Origin: Paenibacillus mellifer
GTDB taxonomy: Bacteria > Bacillota > Bacilli > Paenibacillales > Paenibacillaceae
Assembly (NCBI RefSeq): GCF_023195895.1
Contig: NZ_JALPRK010000004.1
Span: 124,001-188,000 of the forward strand
Length of the DNA stretch: 64,000 nucleotides
Direction: 5' to 3'
The translations under genes and the position numbers were made by a program. Of this stretch, positions 15,104 to 24,109 are shown one piece after another. Within the stretch, counting starts at the first letter, position 1. Every line of letters starts with the position of its first letter. The notes below the pieces were generated by a model. The model ran no database searches and was not told the origin of the DNA. It saw only the letters and a list, made by a program, of their open reading frames with translations.

Positions 15104-17875
15104 CTACAAATCCTTCGCCTTCATCTTCAGATCATTCACCAACTGCATCGCTTGCAGCGGCGTCATGTTCATCAAATCAGCGTTCTTGATCAGATTGATG
15201 AGCGTCCTCATTCCCGGATCCTCGGCTACCCGGGCGGCCGCCTTCGCTTGTACAGACGGTTCCTCATCGCCAAAAATTGAAAGCTGCACCACCGGCCCGC
15301 CTTCACTGGCAAGCGGTTCTGCCACAGCTTCCACTGCGGCCGCAGCTTCCTTCGAAGCCACATCCTCCGTCAAGAGGGCGGCCGCGGCCGTTTCCCGCAC
15401 GACCTGACCAGCGTCCTCCTTCGCCTGCGGTACATCTGCCAGTGGTGCCTTAGCAACCCCTGCGCCAGTGCCCGTCAGCTTCGGGCCCTTTTCCTCCAGC
15501 CCTATCAACAGTCCATAGGCTCGGCCGATGATCTCCTCCGGCAAGCCGGCCAGCCGCGCGCAATAAATGCCATAGCTGGTGTCCGCCGCGCCCGGGATCA
15601 GCTTGCGCAAGAAATGCACCTTGTCGCCGCTCTCCTGCACCGCCATGCTGTAGTTGCTTAGCCCAGTCAAACTGTGTTCCAAATGGGCGAGCTCGTGGAA
15701 ATGCGTCGAGACCAGCGCCTTGCAGCCGATACGGTCGTGGACGTATTCGATCACCGCTTGCGCGATCGCCATCCCTTCGCTCGTGGACGTGCCTCGGCCC
15801 AGCTCGTCGATGATGATCAAGCTGCGGGGAGTCGCCTTTTCCGTCATGATCTGGATGTCGGCCATTTCCACCATAAAGGTACTCTGACCGCCAATGAGAT
15901 CGTCCGCCGCCCCGATCCGCGTAAATATGCGATCGACCAGTGGAATTTCCGCCTTGCCCGCAGGCACGAAACTGCCGATTTGCGCCAAGATCGAGATGAG
16001 GGCGACCTGCCGCATATACGTGCTTTTTCCCGCCATGTTTGGCCCTGTGATCAGTAGGATGCTAGCCTCGTCTTTGCGAAGTGCTGTTCCGTTGGCGATA
16101 AATGCCGTATCCTTCATCACGGACTCCACCACCGGATGCCGACCTTGCTCCACGACGAGGTCGTAGCCGTCGGTCAACTTAGGCTTCACGAAGCCGTTGT
16201 CTGATGCCACGGCCGCCATCGAGCGCAGCACGTCGATTTCGGCGATTTGTTCGGCCAGCTTCTGCAAGCGAGGGATGTCAGCAGCGATCCGTTCACGCAG
16301 TTCGTTAAACAACGCGTACTCCAGATCAACCGTCTTCTCTTCCGCTTCCAGAATGAGCGTTTCCTTCTCCTTCAGCTCCGGCGTGACGAAACGTTCGGCA
16401 TTCGCCAGCGTTTGCTTCCGCTCATATCTTCCCTCCGGCAGCGAAGCCAGATTCGATTTCGTAACCTCAATATAATATCCGAACACCTTGTTGTAACCGA
16501 TCTTCAGCGATTTGATCCCGGTTGCCTGACGTTCGGCCGCTTCCAGCTCGGCGATCCAGCGTTTGCCGTTCATTCCCGCCTCACGTAGCTCGTCCAGCCG
16601 CTCATGATATCCGGCCTTAATGATACCTCCATCCCGCACCGAAACCGGCGGGTCATCCGCAATCGCCGCATCGATCATCCCGGCCAGATCCTCACACTCA
16701 TCCATCGCAGAGGCAATTCGTCGCAACGTGGATGATGCCGATCCGCCGCAGAGATCCTTCATTGCCGGCACCTGGCGCAGCGAGGTCTTCAACGCGAGCA
16801 GATCACGCCCATTGGCATTGCCGAAGGCAACGCGGCCCACCAGCCGCTCCAAATCGTATATATCCTGGAGCGCCCCGCGTAAGTCCTCGCGAAGAATAAA
16901 CGCACCATGCAGATGTTCGACCGCCTCCAGGCGTTCCTCAATCCGCGATTTTTGCAGCAAGGGCTTGTCAATCCAGCGACGCAGCAATCGGGAGCCCATC
17001 GAAGTTTCCGTGCGGTCAAGAAGCCACAAGAGCGAACCTTTCTTGGACCGTTCGCGGACCGTTTCAACCAATTCCAAATTCCGCCGCGTAAACGGGTCCA
17101 GAATCATAAAATGCTCAGGCTCGTACGCCGTTATTTTCGTCAGCTGGCCGAGCGAGCGCTTCTGGGTCTCGCTTAGATAACCGACCAGCAGCGAGATATT
17201 GTCGCGACGTTCCGGCTCCAGACGAATCCATTCCGCCTCGCCGAACTGCGCACGCGCCGACTCTTCCTTTGCTTTCGCCCATGGCGTGTATACCACCGGT
17301 TTGCCAAGCGGAGCGGCTTGTCCGGTGATCCAATCCAGCAGCTCCGGATCGCCGATAATCTCCGCCGGGTCGTACAATCCGATTTCGTCGCGCAGCCACT
17401 CCTTATTCGACGGCGCTGAAGTCGCGTACAACTCACCGGTGGACAGGTCGCAGGCAGCCAAGGCCATGAGCCCCTGCCGCTCGGTGACGGATACGATATA
17501 GTTGTTCGTCCGTTCACCGATGGTTTTCCCTTCCATGATCGTCCCGGGGGTGATCACCCGAACGATTTCACGTCTGACCATCCCTTTGGTCTGGGACGGG
17601 TCTTCCATCTGCTCGCAGATGGCCACTTTATAGCCTTTTTCGATCAATCGGTGAATATAGTTGTCAGCCGAGTGGTAAGGAACGCCGCACATGGGAATTT
17701 TCTCCTCGGCGCCCCCATCCCGCCCGGTCAGCGTGATCTCAAGCTCTTTCGCGGCTAGAATCGCGTCATCGAAGAACATTTCGTAGAAATCGCCCAGCCG
17801 GAAGAACAGAAACGCATCCTGCGCTTCCGCCTTAATCCGCAAATATTGTTCAATCATCGGCGTATAGGTAGCCAT
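15104..17875 (-). CDS. mutS: DNA mismatch repair protein MutS
   Basis: Recognises base mismatches and small loops and recruits MutL. The product has 923 residues, longer than the usual 850-870. The mismatch-binding domain holds the FYEMF motif (residues 27-31), then connector, core and clamp domains; the ATPase has GPNMAGKST near 610-618, DELGRGTS and STHFHEL. After about residue 770 comes an Ala/Glu/Val-rich low-complexity insert (LLTEDVASKEAAAAVEAVAEP) before the terminal helices, which accounts for the extra length. GGAGGGG lies 5 bases before the ATG. It has its own extended -10 promoter. Confidence 0.97.
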   Translation of the reverse strand: MATYTPMIEQYLRIKAEAQDAFLFFRLGDFYEMFFDDAILAAKELEITLTGRDGGAEEKIPMCGVPYHSADNYIHRLIEKGYKVAICEQMEDPSQTKGMVRREIVRVITPGTIMEGKTIGERTNNYIVSVTERQGLMALAACDLSTGELYATSAPSNKEWLRDEIGLYDPAEIIGDPELLDWITGQAAPLGKPVVYTPWAKAKEESARAQFGEAEWIRLEPERRDNISLLVGYLSETQKRSLGQLTKITAYEPEHFMILDPFTRRNLELVETVRERSKKGSLLWLLDRTETSMGSRLLRRWIDKPLLQKSRIEERLEAVEHLHGAFILREDLRGALQDIYDLERLVGRVAFGNANGRDLLALKTSLRQVPAMKDLCGGSASSTLRRIASAMDECEDLAGMIDAAIADDPPVSVRDGGIIKAGYHERLDELREAGMNGKRWIAELEAAERQATGIKSLKIGYNKVFGYYIEVTKSNLASLPEGRYERKQTLANAERFVTPELKEKETLILEAEEKTVDLEYALFNELRERIAADIPRLQKLAEQIAEIDVLRSMAAVASDNGFVKPKLTDGYDLVVEQGRHPVVESVMKDTAFIANGTALRKDEASILLITGPNMAGKSTYMRQVALISILAQIGSFVPAGKAEIPLVDRIFTRIGAADDLIGGQSTFMVEMADIQIMTEKATPRSLIIIDELGRGTSTSEGMAIAQAVIEYVHDRIGCKALVSTHFHELAHLEHSLTGLSNYSMAVQESGDKVHFLRKLIPGAADTSYGIYCARLAGLPEEIIGRAYGLLIGLEEKGPKLTGTGAGVAKAPLADVPQAKEDAGQVVRETAAAALLTEDVASKEAAAAVEAVAEPLASEGGPVVQLSIFGDEEPSVQAKAAARVAEDPGMRTLINLIKNADLMNMTPLQAMQLVNDLKMKAKDL

Positions 17876-17923
17876 GATTCCCCTCCATTTAACCCTGCGC
17901 TGTCAGGTCTTTCATAGAATCCT

Positions 17924-17931
17924 ATTATACC
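17924..17931 (-). promoter_or_regulatory. extended -10 promoter of mutS
   Basis: On the minus strand TGGTATAAT matches TGnTATAAT perfectly; the -35 region is weak. It lies about 48 bases before the mutS start, just after the amidoligase stop, so mutSL can be expressed independently of cotE. Confidence 0.65.
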
Positions 17932-17948
17932 AGAAAAGGGCAGCGCGG

Positions 17949-19385
17949 TTATGAAGGATTTTGCAATTTCCAAGCGGAGCGGATATCGGCGGATTCATCC
18001 CAGGTACGACCGGACTGAATAGCTTCAAGCAGTGGAGCGACATAACCTTGATAGCGGGAATAGTCGGGAACGTTTTGGATATCGGTCAACAGGCGGGGAA
18101 GCATCGCCCGGAGCGGCTTTTTTCGGCCGGCATAAAACGCGGTCCAGATCTCCTCCTTCTCCAATGGTCTTGCGCCAAGCCGTTCCGCGTTGTCTATGAG
18201 CAGACTGGCCAATGCTACCACGCCTTTGGTCACGAGCGGAGAAACCAGGAAACTTGGCAAGGTGCGATATTCAAAACCACCGTATTCCTTAAGCCTGAAA
18301 TCGCCGAGGAAGCCGTATTTCGGCCGACGTGGTTTACTTCGGGCGTCCTCCAGCAAGGCAAGCGGCAGAGCCAAGTAGTTGTCGAGCGTCCGCAATAGTT
18401 CAGGCGTCAAGCTCACACCGCTAAAATGCAGATGTCCGCCCAGCGGAAATCCGCGTTGCGGCATAGCCCCCGCTTGCCAAATCAGCTCCCGGTCTTCAAT
18501 GGCCTCACGGGCTTCACGGAACGCATGCAGCAGATGAATGACAACCTCACGCGGCTCCTTTCCGGGCCGAGGCCGGAGCTCTGCAAGCGGGAACAAGCGC
18601 TGCCCGCGGTAACGCAGCACATCGCATCCCGCCTCTCCGTGGAATTGCAAATAACGAGAAGCCGGGACAACTTTACCGTGGGCCGGATCAAATAGTAGAA
18701 ATTCCGGGTCCATCCCGATCAGACGCTCCGCCGGCGTCTCTAGCAGGCGTTCCTCTTCCGCCAAAGTCTCCCGCATGGCTCGAGCGATCCCGGCGGCAGC
18801 GGTGCTGCCAGCTTCCGAGGAGGGAATTAGCGAATCCACCGTAAATCGACCTTCCTCCCCGGCCGAGATCACCACTTCGCCAAAATCGAGTCCAACGGCA
18901 TATAACGCCCGAATGGCCGTACTCGCCAGGCGTTTATGCAGCGGTGAGTCCAACGCCGGTAATTCACCCAGCAGCGGCAGGGCTTGCCCGGCTTTGCCAA
19001 GCGGCCGTACTTCCCATACCCGCAAGTGGAATACGGTAACGGCAAAACGGCGTGTGTAGGAGACATCCTTGCTTCTGACTGCTGGAGGGAGATGATCCTG
19101 CGGTGTTGTCATCAGTCCGGCCGCTTCAAGACGCCGCCGCCAGTCTCCAAGCGAGGCTTTGGGTCGACCCAGCACAAGCTCCTGAACCCTGCCGCCCCAA
19201 TAAGCTTCCTCAGGACCGTAATAGATCCATTCCGAGCCGGTAGAGATGGGTTTTGAAGCCGGACCTTTCAACACCCGATAAGGACCGCCCAAGCGCTCCA
19301 ACGCCAGTAACAGGCGCCTCTTGAACGCACTGGAATCCTGACGGATTTTCAGCACGAGATGCACATCCTTCACCACCGAGTTCAT
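17949..19385 (-). CDS. putative amidoligase (phiEco32-like COOH-NH2 ligase type 2)
   Basis: A protein of about 478 residues. Its C-terminal half matches the glutamine-synthetase-like amidoligase pattern: MDPEFLLFDPAHGKVVPAS (near 232-250), GCDVLRYRG, AELRPRPG, GGHLHFSGV and FEYRTLPSFL. These regions supply the Glu/His/Arg residues expected for ATP-dependent peptide-bond formation. The N-terminal half (about 1-220) is unassigned. The substrate is unknown. The gene lies directly behind the cotE terminator and before mutS. The start is uncertain: ATG at 19385 has GGGGG touching it, while GTG at 19376 has that GGGGG at a better 9-base spacing. Expression probably needs read-through from cotE, since no separate promoter is evident. 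Confidence 0.75.
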   Translation of the reverse strand: MNSVVKDVHLVLKIRQDSSAFKRRLLLALERLGGPYRVLKGPASKPISTGSEWIYYGPEEAYWGGRVQELVLGRPKASLGDWRRRLEAAGLMTTPQDHLPPAVRSKDVSYTRRFAVTVFHLRVWEVRPLGKAGQALPLLGELPALDSPLHKRLASTAIRALYAVGLDFGEVVISAGEEGRFTVDSLIPSSEAGSTAAAGIARAMRETLAEEERLLETPAERLIGMDPEFLLFDPAHGKVVPASRYLQFHGEAGCDVLRYRGQRLFPLAELRPRPGKEPREVVIHLLHAFREAREAIEDRELIWQAGAMPQRGFPLGGHLHFSGVSLTPELLRTLDNYLALPLALLEDARSKPRRPKYGFLGDFRLKEYGGFEYRTLPSFLVSPLVTKGVVALASLLIDNAERLGARPLEKEEIWTAFYAGRKKPLRAMLPRLLTDIQNVPDYSRYQGYVAPLLEAIQSGRTWDESADIRSAWKLQNPS

Positions 19386-19404
19386 CCCCCGTCTTCTCAT
19401 AAAT

Positions 19405-19432
19405 AAAAACAAAAAGAGGGCAGCCGCCCTCT
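19405..19432 (-). terminator. intrinsic terminator behind cotE
   Basis: On the minus strand AGAGGGC-GGCT-GCCCTCT followed by TTTTTGTTTTTATTT. It lies 85 bases past the cotE stop codon and immediately before the amidoligase frame. Confidence 0.88.
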
Positions 19433-19516
19433 TCGACGACGCCCCTGCCGCATATGCTACACTGTAGCCTGAAACATTTGGTGCTTACCCATCTGCCTTC
19501 TTGCTTCCAACACGAA

Positions 19517-20062
19517 TCACAGTTCGTCGTCGAGGAGATCCGGATCCAAATCTTCATAATCGCCGAGCTCGGAGCCAAAATCATAGTCCTTATCTTCGAT
19601 GCCGCTGCTCGGCACCACAAGGACGTTCAACTTCGTTTCGGCAACCAGTTCCACTGCGAATTCGCGTTCCACTCGAATGGATACGCGGCCGTCACCAGTA
19701 ACTGTGGCTTCGACGGTGCTTGGTTCCTGCGTAGCTTCCGCAGACACTTCCACCGTCGACGAACGGTGTCTGGAATCCAGGTAGCTCAGCGGAACATTCT
19801 CGACGTAAGATACCGTTTCCTTGGCGACCTCGGTCTGCGAGTTCTTGTCGTACGAATACCAGATGTTAATATCGTAAGTACCAATAACTTCAATTCCGTC
19901 TCCCGCAGCGACCGCTTCGTACTGGTGGTTGATGATCCAGGCCCCCAGGATGCTCGACGGTTTATGAGGGGGAGTCACGGTATGTGTTACGGTAGAGAAC
20001 TTACGACCTTTTCCGCAGATCGCTTTCGTGATGATCTCTCTACTTTGATATTTCAATGACAT
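19517..20062 (-). CDS. cotE: outer spore coat morphogenetic protein CotE
   Basis: Scaffold that assembles the outer spore coat from the mother-cell side. The 181-residue product equals Bacillus CotE in length. It starts MSLKYQSREIITKAICGKGRKFS, contains the conserved IVGT-like IEVIGTYDINIWYSYD, and ends in a strongly acidic tail (DYEDLDPDLLDDEL) as in the family. The start at 20062 is chosen because GGAGGAGG lies 7 bases upstream; the longer frame includes that RBS. It lies upstream of mutSL as in Bacillus. A mother-cell-type promoter lies at 20095-20122. Confidence 0.97.
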   Translation of the reverse strand: MSLKYQSREIITKAICGKGRKFSTVTHTVTPPHKPSSILGAWIINHQYEAVAAGDGIEVIGTYDINIWYSYDKNSQTEVAKETVSYVENVPLSYLDSRHRSSTVEVSAEATQEPSTVEATVTGDGRVSIRVEREFAVELVAETKLNVLVVPSSGIEDKDYDFGSELGDYEDLDPDLLDDEL

Positions 20063-20094
20063 GTTAGAACCTCCTCCATACATCATTCAATAAA

Positions 20095-20122
20095 AGTGTA
20101 TGCAGGACATTCGTCTAGGGTG
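20095..20122 (-). promoter_or_regulatory. SigE/SigK-type promoter of cotE
   Basis: On the minus strand CATACACT (20095-20102) fits the SigE -10 (CATACANT) and the SigK -10 (CATANNNT). CACC at 20119-20122, 16 bases upstream, fits the SigK -35. In Bacillus cotE is transcribed by both factors (known). Confidence 0.7.
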
Positions 20123-20126
20123 ACAA

Positions 20127-21122
20127 CTATTTTATCGTTGTCTGATTTCGTTTCCGCGACCGATTCGCCGCCATTCGAGGAATGGGGGCTTTATTTTTTT
20201 TGGAAACGGCTAGATATAAGGAAAGTTCCCGGCAGAGCTGCAGGATAGCCGAACGGATTTCAAATTCCTCGCGAGTGGAGGGCAACTCCATTTTCTTGAA
20301 CTCCTCTTCCAACTCAGCCAGCATTTGTTCGGTCATCCCGGTATATTCTTCCTGATTGACGTCCACGCTTAGCCGGTCGAACAAAACGGCGGCAAATTCC
20401 CCTTGAGGCATGCGCTGATACACCTGTGCAATCAGCTCCAGCATGCCTTCAATTCGGCTTAATTGCTCCTTCCGCATGAAGAAATACGCGATCCAAGCCT
20501 CATTTGGCGAGATCATTTGATTCTCCGCCGCCCGCTTGGCAATCGCATGCCCTTCCTCGACAAGCCGGGCGGCTTCCGTCAACTCCTTGCCATCCCATAA
20601 TCGGTAAGGATCACGTAGTGTAGCGCCAATTTCCTGAAAAATACGCGAAAACAAGGCGTCCACCTCACGCCGAGTCCCCAGGAGCTTGTCTTCCGTCTTC
20701 GGCATATACAGAAAATTAACGACCATCGCCGAACTAAGTCCGATGATCAGAAGCTCCACCTGAGTCAATAGCACATGCCAGGAAATTTCCGCACCGCCGA
20801 ACACACGGAACACAACGACGGAGCTGGTGACGATCCCTTCCTTGAAACCCGCACGGGCGATCAATGGAAATGCGATAAGAATATAAATGGCGAGTACCCA
20901 AATATGAAAGCCGAGGAAGTAGAAGACTCCAAAAGCCAGTAACAAACCGAGAATGGAAGCGAAAAACCGCGCCGATATCGAAGCCAGGCTGCGCTTGCGT
21001 GTGACGTCCACCCCTAGTATCGCGAGTAGTCCCGCGGAATTGGCCCCCGCCACGCCGGCAAAATCCGCAATGAAGATGGCCATCAGTGTGGCAATCGCTG
21101 TTTTGATGACTCGAAATCCCAT
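20127..21122 (-). CDS. aromatic acid exporter family (ArAE_1/FUSC-like) membrane protein
   Basis: A 331-residue membrane protein. Residues 1-145 contain about six hydrophobic segments (VIKTAIATLMAIFIADFAG, LLLAFGVFYFLGFHIWVLAIY and others). The rest is a soluble helical domain of the ArAE_1 C-terminal type, with EEEFKKMELPSTREEFEIRSA, ending in a basic tail. Related proteins are proposed to export aromatic carboxylic acids, but no substrate is known for this subgroup. It is upstream of cotE on the same strand; the cotE promoter begins just past its stop. Confidence 0.8.
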   Translation of the reverse strand: MGFRVIKTAIATLMAIFIADFAGVAGANSAGLLAILGVDVTRKRSLASISARFFASILGLLLAFGVFYFLGFHIWVLAIYILIAFPLIARAGFKEGIVTSSVVVFRVFGGAEISWHVLLTQVELLIIGLSSAMVVNFLYMPKTEDKLLGTRREVDALFSRIFQEIGATLRDPYRLWDGKELTEAARLVEEGHAIAKRAAENQMISPNEAWIAYFFMRKEQLSRIEGMLELIAQVYQRMPQGEFAAVLFDRLSVDVNQEEYTGMTEQMLAELEEEFKKMELPSTREEFEIRSAILQLCRELSLYLAVSKKNKAPIPRMAANRSRKRNQTTIK

Positions 21123-21281
21123 GAAACCCCACCCTTTTTGTCGAAACCAACTTATGAAAATATCCTACTTGATTTCACGTTTCCATACAATGCCATTTTT
21201 CATCTTTCACTCTTCGCGATCTAACCTAGGGTTGGATTGCGGCGCAAAGCGTCTCCCGAACCAACCCCATCAAACCCACGC

Positions 21282-21306
21282 AAAAAAAGGGAGCGTCACC
21301 GCTCCC
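21282..21306 (-). terminator. intrinsic terminator of the NitT/TauT-type ABC operon
   Basis: On the minus strand GGGAGCG-GTGA-CGCTCCC-TTTTTTT. The loop contains the stop codon of the permease gene (TGA, 21296-21298), so the terminator starts inside the coding region. The rest of 21123-21280 shows nothing I can identify. Confidence 0.9.
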
Positions 21307-22129
21307 TTACCAACTTCCGTTCGATATAGACGACCAACTGGTACATCGCCGTCGCCACGATCGCAATGATGACCAGGCTCGACAGCACCAATGTAAAGTT
21401 AAATACCTGAAACCCGTAAACGATCAGGTATCCAAGACCAATCTTGGCAACGAGGAATTCTCCGACAATGACGCCGACCCAGGCCATGCCCACGTTCACC
21501 TTCAGTGTGGATACGATAGTGGGGAACGATGCGGGCAGGATCGCTTTCAGAAATACGTCGCGCCGCGAACCGCCAAACGTGCGGATCACCTTGACCAGGT
21601 TAGCGTCCACCTCGTTAAAGCTGTTAAACACGACCAGCGTAGTTACAATGACGGTAATTGACAACGTCGTCACGACAATAGCCGTGAAGCCGGCTCCAAA
21701 CAAGACGATAAAGATCGGGCCGAGTGCCACCTTCGGCATACTGTTAAACACGACCATGTAGGGGTCCAGCACGCGGGATAGAAACGGTGACCACCAGATG
21801 AGGACCGCCAACAAAGTACCGATCAGCGTCCCAAGCAGGAAACCTACCGCCGTTTCGCCTACCGTCATTGCTAAGTGCGGCCACAATTCGCCGCTAACCG
21901 CATCTTTGACAATTTGCCGCCCAACCTTGGACGGGTAACTGAAGATCAGGACATCAATCCATCGCAGACGGCCTGCGAGCTCCCAACATCCGATAAAGAA
22001 CACAAGGATCAGAGCCTGCACGCTGACCACATAGTTACTCATCCGCCGTTTGCGTCTGCGGTACAGATGCCATTTCTCCTGCAGCCAGGCCTCCTGATTG
22101 GCGTCCGTTTTGCTTACGGGTTGTGCCAC
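21296..22129 (-). CDS. ABC transporter permease, NitT/TauT (SsuC) family
   Basis: A 277-residue inner-membrane subunit with about six membrane segments and a binding-protein-dependent transport signature (EVDANLVKVIRTFGGSRRDVFLKAILPASFPTI) that contacts the ATPase. It is the last gene of a three-gene operon: binding protein, ATPase, permease. Only 3 bases separate it from the ATPase gene. Relatives move alkanesulfonates, nitrate, taurine or thiamine precursors; the sequence alone does not decide which. Confidence 0.92.
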   Translation of the reverse strand: MAQPVSKTDANQEAWLQEKWHLYRRRKRRMSNYVVSVQALILVFFIGCWELAGRLRWIDVLIFSYPSKVGRQIVKDAVSGELWPHLAMTVGETAVGFLLGTLIGTLLAVLIWWSPFLSRVLDPYMVVFNSMPKVALGPIFIVLFGAGFTAIVVTTLSITVIVTTLVVFNSFNEVDANLVKVIRTFGGSRRDVFLKAILPASFPTIVSTLKVNVGMAWVGVIVGEFLVAKIGLGYLIVYGFQVFNFTLVLSSLVIIAIVATAMYQLVVYIERKLVRER

Positions 22130-22132
22130 GGG

Positions 22133-22912
22133 CTATCCCTCCTCCCTTTCCGACGTTTCAAGATCCCGCCAGATTTCATGGAACAGTTCATTGAAGCCTT
22201 CGGCTTCCCGAGCATAAAACGGCTGCGCGTTCCGGATCTGCTCCGGGATTTTGTACATACTGCGGATCCGGCCGGGTCTCGGTGCCAGAACGATCACCCG
22301 GTCGCTGACCGCGATCGCTTCAGACAAATCGTGGGTCACCAAGACGCCCGTTTTCTTACGCTGCTTCAGGGTCCCCCACACTAAATCCTCCAGTTGCAGC
22401 TTCGTCTGATAATCAAGTGCCGAGAACGGCTCATCCAGCAGCAGCAGCTCAGGATCGGTCGCCAACGTTCGCACAAGGGCTACCCGCTGACGCATTCCGC
22501 CCGACAACTGGTGAGGATAAAGGTTCGCCGTATCGCCAAGACCCATTTCAGCGAGCAAATTCCGGGCATTTTCGGTGCTTTCCGTTGTTAACCGTCCCGT
22601 CAGCTCAAGCCCCAGCACGCTATTACTCAGAATGGTCCGCCACGGGAACAAATAATCTTGCTGCAACATGTAACCGACTTGAGGGGTAGGCCCCGCCACC
22701 GGTTTGCCGTGCAGCAGCACCTCCCCCCGAGTTGGAGAAAGTAGACCTGCCATGACGGAGAGAAGCGTGGTCTTTCCGCAACCGCTGGGACCAACCAGAC
22801 TGATGAATTCACCCGGCTCCACCGTTAAATTCATCCCTTGCAAAGCGAGGACGGCCTCCCGGTCCGTCACATAGACTAGATCCAGGTGTTTCAGTTCCAC
22901 GACAGAAGACAA
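22133..22912 (-). CDS. ABC transporter ATP-binding protein, NitT/TauT (SsuB) family
   Basis: A 259-residue ATPase with Walker A GPSGCGKTTLL (near 40-50), Q-loop, ABC signature LSGGMRQRVALVR, Walker B LLLLDEPFSALD and an H-loop VTHDLSEA. The frame begins with TTG, 11 bases after GGAG; a GTG four codons later is possible. It drives import of the ligand delivered by the lipoprotein encoded upstream. Confidence 0.93.
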   Translation of the reverse strand: MSSVVELKHLDLVYVTDREAVLALQGMNLTVEPGEFISLVGPSGCGKTTLLSVMAGLLSPTRGEVLLHGKPVAGPTPQVGYMLQQDYLFPWRTILSNSVLGLELTGRLTTESTENARNLLAEMGLGDTANLYPHQLSGGMRQRVALVRTLATDPELLLLDEPFSALDYQTKLQLEDLVWGTLKQRKKTGVLVTHDLSEAIAVSDRVIVLAPRPGRIRSMYKIPEQIRNAQPFYAREAEGFNELFHEIWRDLETSEREEG

Positions 22913-22944
22913 AAGCGCTCACGCTCCTTTTCCGTTATAGTCAT

Positions 22945-23946
22945 TTACTTAACCGAGTTAACTGCTTTATCAGCGAAGCTGTTATCGACCAACTCACCAA
23001 CATCAACCCGTTCATTCAGCTCTCCAGCGCTTTCCATCACGTCAAGCAGGTTGTTCCACGAATCCTCTGACAACGCCGGTGTTTCGGCATAACTCCCCTG
23101 CTCCTTGTAACGCTTGATTGAACTGACCAAGATGTCCATATCCGTATCTTTAAAATAAGGAGCGACGGTTTCAGCGATTCCCTCCGGGGTATGAGCCTGA
23201 ACCCAAAGCTGGGCTTTATGGACCGCATTCGTAAACTTCTGAACGACTTCCGGACGATCTTTCATGTAGCTTTGTTTAGTCATGAATACGGTGTAAGGCA
23301 GCCTTCCACTCTCCGTGCCAAAGGAGGCGACAACGTGGCCTTTTCCTTCCTTCTCAACAATAGAAGCTTGCGGTTCGAACAACTGGACGAACTGTCCGGT
23401 CCCTGATACGAATGCCGCCGTGATGTTGGCAAAATCCACATTCTGGATCAGCTCCAGATCTTGGTGCGGATCTATCCCGTGTTTGCGCAGGGTGAACTCA
23501 CCAGCCATTTGCGGCATGCCACCCTTTCGCTGACCAAGGAAGACGCTGCCCTTCAGCTTCTCCCAATCGAATTCTCCGGCGTCACGGGCAACCAGGAAGG
23601 TACCATCGGTTTGCGTCAATTGGGCAAAATTAATCACCGGATCCTCCGAGCCTTGCTGGTACACGTAGATCGACGTTTCTGCTCCGACCAGCGCCACGTC
23701 GATCGCTCCCGACAGCAACGCCGTCATCGTTTTATCGCCACCCGCCGTCGTTTGCAGCTCCACATCAAGTCCTTCCTCTTTGAAAAATCCCTTTTCCAAA
23801 GCGACATATTGAGGGGCATAAAATACGGAACGGGTGACTTCCCCGATTTTCACCTTTTGTGCTTGGCCGCTTCCTCCACAACCGCTTAGGGCTGCTGTCA
23901 GGAGAACGATGAGCGCGAGCCATAACACCTTGCGAGCGTTGTTCAT
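22945..23946 (-). CDS. substrate-binding lipoprotein, NMT1/THI5-like (NitT/TauT family)
   Basis: A 333-residue extracytoplasmic binding protein. The ATG at 23946 has GGAGAGG 8 bases upstream and starts a lipoprotein signal peptide with lipobox LSGC, Cys near residue 23. The mature part has the NMT1 pattern: FYAPQYVALEKGFFKEEGLDVEL, GGDKTMTALLSGAIDVALVG. This family binds small anions or pyrimidine precursors (as ThiY does). No TPP riboswitch was seen upstream, so a thiamine role has no direct support. It is the first gene of the operon. Confidence 0.9.
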   Translation of the reverse strand: MNNARKVLWLALIVLLTAALSGCGGSGQAQKVKIGEVTRSVFYAPQYVALEKGFFKEEGLDVELQTTAGGDKTMTALLSGAIDVALVGAETSIYVYQQGSEDPVINFAQLTQTDGTFLVARDAGEFDWEKLKGSVFLGQRKGGMPQMAGEFTLRKHGIDPHQDLELIQNVDFANITAAFVSGTGQFVQLFEPQASIVEKEGKGHVVASFGTESGRLPYTVFMTKQSYMKDRPEVVQKFTNAVHKAQLWVQAHTPEGIAETVAPYFKDTDMDILVSSIKRYKEQGSYAETPALSEDSWNNLLDVMESAGELNERVDVGELVDNSFADKAVNSVK

Positions 23947-24053
23947 ACCGTTCACCTCTCCTTCTTCATGGATTTTCATAGCCAACTGATTTCTAGCGGT
24001 TGGCCAGAACATACTAAATAGTATGCGATGGCCCAGCAAAAGGTTAAGAGCAC

Positions 24054-24093
24054 AAAAAAGACCGTCCCGGGCGGATTCCGCCTAAGGACAGCC
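24054..24093 (-). terminator. intrinsic terminator of the M32 carboxypeptidase gene
   Basis: On the minus strand GGCTGTCC ... GGACGGTC enclose an inner GGCGGA/TCCGCC stem, followed by TTTTTTG. Two G-U pairs in the outer stem. Confidence 0.82.
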
Positions 24094-24109
24094 TTTCATG
24101 GTTTATGGA

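Noticed and set aside
23947-24053. TPP riboswitch before the NMT1/THI5-like operon
   Set aside because: The upstream region is short and lacks the THI-box core; no alternative riboswitch fold was evident.
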